Below, one piece after another: positions 5,001-7,697 of a stretch of DNA of 7,697 nucleotides (the stretch's first letter is position 1; every line of letters begins with the position of its first letter). Source of the DNA: Clostridiales bacterium. GTDB taxonomy: Bacteria; Bacillota_A; Clostridia; Saccharofermentanales; Saccharofermentanaceae. The stretch is from assembly GCA_017649745.1 (NCBI GenBank), contig JAGCGE010000329.1, forward strand, positions 1 to 7,697, given 5' to 3'. The notes beneath the pieces are model-generated. The model saw only the letters and a program-made list of their open reading frames with translations, did not search any database and was not told the origin of the DNA. A program made the position numbers and the translations under genes.

Positions 5001-5336
5001 TCAGAACGGAAGCTTCATTCCGCCTGTAGCCTTGCTCATTCTTGCTGCAGACTGCTCGTCGATCTGCTCGCTAGCCTGGTTGTAAGCTGCAGTAATGAGA
5101 TCTGCAAGACCCTCAGCATCATCAGGATCGATAACTTCCTTAGCGATCTCAAGACCATAGATCCTGTGATCTCCGCCTAATGTGAGCTTAACGAGTCCGC
5201 CGCCTGCAGTACCCTCGATTCTGAGCATCTGGATCTCCTGCTGAGCGATCTCCATATCCTTCTGCATCTTCTGAGCCTGAGCCATGATGTTACCCATGTT
5301 GCCCAGTCCGCCCATTCCTCTAAAACCTTTAGCCAT
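5001..5336 (-). CDS. ebfC: Nucleoid-associated protein, YbaB/EbfC family
   Basis: 111 residues, typical of the family. A Gly/Met-rich N-terminus (MAKGFRGMGGLGNMGN) leads into helix 1 (IMAQAQKMQKDMEIAQQEI, 17-35), then the beta hairpin core with GTAGGGLVKLTLGGDHRI (42-59) and LEIAKEVIDPDDAEGLADLITAAYNQA (62-88), which is the family signature. The protein forms a dimer and binds DNA. A link to RecR or clamp-loader function is suggested by gene order but not settled. The ribosome site AGGAGG (5346-5351) lies 9 bases before the ATG and just past the dnaX stop. Gaps are 20 bp to dnaX and 2 bp to recR. Confidence 0.96.
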   Translation of the reverse strand: MAKGFRGMGGLGNMGNIMAQAQKMQKDMEIAQQEIQMLRIEGTAGGGLVKLTLGGDHRIYGLEIAKEVIDPDDAEGLADLITAAYNQASEQIDEQSAARMSKATGGMKLPF

Positions 5337-5356
5337 TTTATAATTCCTCCTATTGG

Positions 5357-7663
5357 TTAGTCATCTCCGAAGTGAATATCTATTCCTTCGTCTTGTGCTT
5401 TCTTAAGATAAGCCTCTATCGTCGACTGTTCTTTCGGTTCTTCGTTGAAGGCCTCTTCGACAGAGGTGCTGCGGTTAAGATAGTTGGTAAACTGCTTCTC
5501 GTTAGAGACGAATACCTTTCTCGCACCCGGCAGTACCGCAAGTATATTATCACGGATCTGCTTAAAAAGTGCATCTTCTCTCAGTTCCTTAAGAACTGCC
5601 GCCTTATATGTATTATCGAAAACAATGAACACCTCATCATTTTCCTGCTGAAGCCTAGCTGTCTTAAGCTGAGCATACATAAGGTAATTCTTGTTTATGA
5701 TCTGTGAGTAGATCGATTCCCAAATGGCTTCGATATCTGCGCCGCCCTTTTTCTCAGGAACCTTGCTTATAACGATGTCTTCGCCTTCAGTAGCCTTAAC
5801 GAGCGAAGAGGAAGGGTAATATCTTTCTTCCTCAGCCGGTTCCTCATCTTCCGGTTCAGGATCAGGCTCTTCCTGCTCATAGTGAGTTATAGTCGGTGCC
5901 TCATTCTTTTCCAGATCGTCTAGGAAACTGCCTGATAACAGATTCATCAACGGCATTTCAGGCTCTTTTTTCTCAGGAGCCGGAGCCGGAGCAGGTTCCG
6001 GTTTTGGCGTTGGTGCCGGTGCCGGAGCAGGCTTAGGCTCTTCTGGAGCAGGGATAGAGAAAAGATCGATCTGATTCTCCATCGGCTCTTCACCAGGTTC
6101 ATCATCTGGATCACTGTCAGGTGCAGGACCTATAGGTGCTGCAGTAGAGACTGGCGCTGGAGCAGGAGCCGGTTCTTCTTTCTTTTCAGGTTCCTTATCT
6201 CCGGTTAGTTTCGAATCGAAAAATTTAGAAGCTGATGAAGAGAACAGTAAAGTAGGAGTGGAAGACGTAGATTTATCATCCTCTTTCTTCTCCTTGGAAG
6301 CTGCAAGTGCTGCTTCTAAGATGCTGTGAGGCTTCTCTTCAGTCTTTGGTTCTTCCTGTTTTGCAGGTTCCTCTTTAGCTGGCTCCTCAGTCTTAGGTGC
6401 TTCTTCCTTAGCAGGTTCAGCCTTAGGTTCTTCTTTCTTTTCAGGCTCAGTTTTAACCGGTTCAGTTTTTACTGGTTCTGCTTTAACAGGTTCTGCAGCC
6501 TTAGCGCTAAGTGCGTATTCTCTTTGCTTTTTGATGTAGTCAGGAACTACGAGAGGTACGACCTCAGCCTTTACCTTACGACCGCAAAGAGAGATGAGTG
6601 CGATCTCGAAAGAAGTCCTTACGGAAGGGGACCACTTAAGGTCAGCGATCATCGCAGAGATCTTGGAGATAAATGCAGCGAGCGTCTCAGCTGATGTATT
6701 CTCACAGATTTGATACATCGTATCCATTGTCTTTGTCGATGCCTTAACGAGCTTAGACGGATCAGGCATCATGCGGACTACGAGAAGGTCTCTGAAGTAT
6801 TGTGCGAGATCAAGGGAGAACCTCGTGATGTCTCTTCCTGAATTGGAGAGCTCTTCGCAGAGGTTTATCAGCGTCTCGAAGTCTCCGCCGAGAAGTGCCT
6901 TGGCCATCTTGCCCAGGAACGCATCATCGACGGTTCCTGTTATCTTCAGGACTTCATCTCTTGTTACTGACTTATCAGGGCTTGAGTTACCTGTCTGATC
7001 GAGAAGTGATACGGCATCACGCATGGCGCCGTCAGAAAGTGATGCGATTAGCTCGAGCGCATCATCCTGAGCCTTGAATCCTTCTTTGTCACAGATGAAC
7101 TTAAGTCTTGAGACTATGCTTTCATTTGTGATCCTCTTAAACTCGAATCTCTGGCATCTGGACAGGATCGTAGCAGGGATCTTATGCGGCTCTGTCGTCG
7201 CGAAAAGGAATATTACGTGTGCCGGCGGTTCCTCAAGTGTCTTCAGAAGTGCGTTGAAAGCACCCTGTGAGAGCATGTGGACCTCGTCGATGATATAGAC
7301 TTTTTTCTTAGCCTTAGCCGGCGCGAAAACAACTTCTTCACAGATCCTTCTGATGTTATCGACACTGTTGTTGGATGCAGCATCCATCTCGATAACGTCC
7401 ATCAGGGATCCGTCGATTATGCCCTTACAGATGGCACATTTATTACATGGGTTACCGTTAACAGGATTCTCGCAGTTTACTGCTCGTGAGAAGACCTTTG
7501 CTATGGAAGTCTTACCTGTACCTCTTTGACCCGAAAACAGATATGCATGACCAAATCTGCCGGTCTTAACGGCTTGCCTTAGGGAAGAAACAGGTCCGTC
7601 CTGCTCGACGATCTCATCAAAGGTCATCGGCCTGAAAAGTCTGTACAATGCGATGTGTTCCAT
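5357..7663 (-). CDS. dnaX: DNA polymerase III clamp-loader subunit tau (DnaX)
   Basis: 768 residues, longer than Bacillus (about 560) or E. coli (643) DnaX. The excess is in the linker. Residues 1-370 hold the AAA+ ATPase and collar: Walker A GQRGTGKT (45-52), a zinc module (C64, C73, C76, C79), Walker B VYIIDEVH (122-129), sensor 1 LFATTEPHKIP (153-163), the SRC motif (168-170) supplying the arginine finger, and sensor 2 near SDGAMRDAVSLLDQ (210-223). Residues 385-640 are a low-complexity linker rich in Pro, Glu, Lys and Ala with a few hydrophobic islands, one of them QIDLF (531-535). Residues 640-735 form the folded tau C-terminal domain, which in other bacteria contacts the polymerase. A final acidic tail ends in FGDD. 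DnaX drives loading of the sliding clamp and ties the loader to polymerase and helicase. The ribosome site GGGAGGA (7668-7674) lies 4 bases before the ATG. No clear in-phase slippery site for a shorter gamma form was found. Confidence 0.98.
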   Translation of the reverse strand: MEHIALYRLFRPMTFDEIVEQDGPVSSLRQAVKTGRFGHAYLFSGQRGTGKTSIAKVFSRAVNCENPVNGNPCNKCAICKGIIDGSLMDVIEMDAASNNSVDNIRRICEEVVFAPAKAKKKVYIIDEVHMLSQGAFNALLKTLEEPPAHVIFLFATTEPHKIPATILSRCQRFEFKRITNESIVSRLKFICDKEGFKAQDDALELIASLSDGAMRDAVSLLDQTGNSSPDKSVTRDEVLKITGTVDDAFLGKMAKALLGGDFETLINLCEELSNSGRDITRFSLDLAQYFRDLLVVRMMPDPSKLVKASTKTMDTMYQICENTSAETLAAFISKISAMIADLKWSPSVRTSFEIALISLCGRKVKAEVVPLVVPDYIKKQREYALSAKAAEPVKAEPVKTEPVKTEPEKKEEPKAEPAKEEAPKTEEPAKEEPAKQEEPKTEEKPHSILEAALAASKEKKEDDKSTSSTPTLLFSSSASKFFDSKLTGDKEPEKKEEPAPAPAPVSTAAPIGPAPDSDPDDEPGEEPMENQIDLFSIPAPEEPKPAPAPAPTPKPEPAPAPAPEKKEPEMPLMNLLSGSFLDDLEKNEAPTITHYEQEEPDPEPEDEEPAEEERYYPSSSLVKATEGEDIVISKVPEKKGGADIEAIWESIYSQIINKNYLMYAQLKTARLQQENDEVFIVFDNTYKAAVLKELREDALFKQIRDNILAVLPGARKVFVSNEKQFTNYLNRSTSVEEAFNEEPKEQSTIEAYLKKAQDEGIDIHFGDD
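5975..6037 (-). repeat. Pro-Ala repeat in the DnaX linker
   Basis: Residues 543-563 of DnaX alternate Pro with Ala, Lys, Thr or Glu (PKPAPAPAPTP then KPEPAPAPAP). The plus strand shows it as repeated GGAGCC/GGTGCC units. Such tracts make stiff, extended linkers. They are also prone to copy-number change. Confidence 0.8.
6443..6493 (-). repeat. EPVK(T/A) tandem repeat in the DnaX linker
   Basis: Residues 391-407 read EPVKA EPVKT EPVKT EP, three near-identical 15-bp units. A looser array of Glu-Pro-Ala-Lys units follows down to about residue 445. The array lies at the start of the disordered linker after the collar domain. Confidence 0.8.
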
Positions 7664-7697
7664 ATCGTCCTCCCTGAATTTCCTAAAATAAAAAGAT
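7664..7697 (-). other. Start of the dnaX upstream region
   Basis: 34 bases before the dnaX start, holding the ribosome site GGGAGGA (7668-7674). Upstream of it, minus-strand CTTTTTATTTTAGG could be the T tract of a terminator lying outside the window; in many Firmicutes tadA and the SRP RNA gene precede dnaX. There is too little sequence to decide. Confidence 0.3.

Noticed and set aside
5958..5976. Run of six A plus G in dnaX (Glu-Lys-Lys-Glu codons) as a programmed -1 frameshift site producing gamma.
   Set aside because: The codon phase is AAA AAA G, not A AAA AAG, so the tandem-slip pairing used in E. coli is not available. The similar run near 7290-7300 lies in the Walker B region, where a frameshift would destroy the ATPase.
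6326..6694. Plus-strand open frame rich in Phe, Leu and Arg resembling a membrane protein (122 codons).
   Set aside because: Its composition is the mirror of the Glu/Lys/Pro linker codons of dnaX on the other strand, and it lacks a ribosome site.

Overview
The window looks like chromosomal DNA of a Gram-positive anaerobe of the class Clostridia (Bacillota), probably a gut or rumen member. Evidence: the housekeeping run dnaX - ebfC/ybaB - recR, an RqcP-type S4 protein, a DivIC/FtsB-type divisome protein, strong AGGAGG-type ribosome sites, TTGNNN/TATAAT promoters, and a large Cys-lipoprotein of the solute-binding type. Base composition is balanced to slightly AT-rich. I cannot fix the genus from sequence alone.

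Right half (about 4130-7663, all on the minus strand): a tight operon reading right to left. It encodes DnaX (tau subunit of the DNA polymerase III clamp loader, with an unusually long disordered linker), the nucleoid-associated protein EbfC/YbaB, the recombination mediator RecR, and the ribosome quality-control factor RqcP. Gaps are 20 bp, 2 bp and a 1-base stop/start overlap, so translational coupling is likely. A divIC/ftsB-like gene follows on the same strand after about 100 bp. It has its own good promoter (TTGATT-17-TATACT). The sporulation genes yabP and yabQ, which separate rqcP from divIC in Bacillus and many spore-forming clostridia, are absent here.

Middle (about 3264-3711): a small plus-strand gene for a conserved clostridial hypothetical protein converges on divIC with only 6 bp between stop codons. 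Its upstream region is dense. It holds a probable minus-strand terminator, a two-codon mini-ORF behind a perfect AGGAGG, a 6-5-6 palindrome, and a TATAAT box.

Left half (minus strand): (i) a metzincin-like zinc metallopeptidase homologue without a signal peptide, whose TATAAT box is placed for a leaderless mRNA; (ii) a zinc-ribbon / polyserine / degenerate HD-domain protein with a near-consensus promoter, a strong ribosome site, strongly biased codons and a UUCG-loop terminator, suggesting an abundant protein of unknown role; (iii) the N-terminal 432 residues of a large secreted lipoprotein that appears to join a sensor-like all-beta region to a solute-binding-protein domain cut by the window edge.

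No tRNA, rRNA, CRISPR array or mobile element was seen. No stretch over 300 bases lacks a gene. The least ordinary items are the HD-like protein, the cytoplasmic-looking metzincin homologue, and a clamp-binding-like motif inside the DnaX linker.
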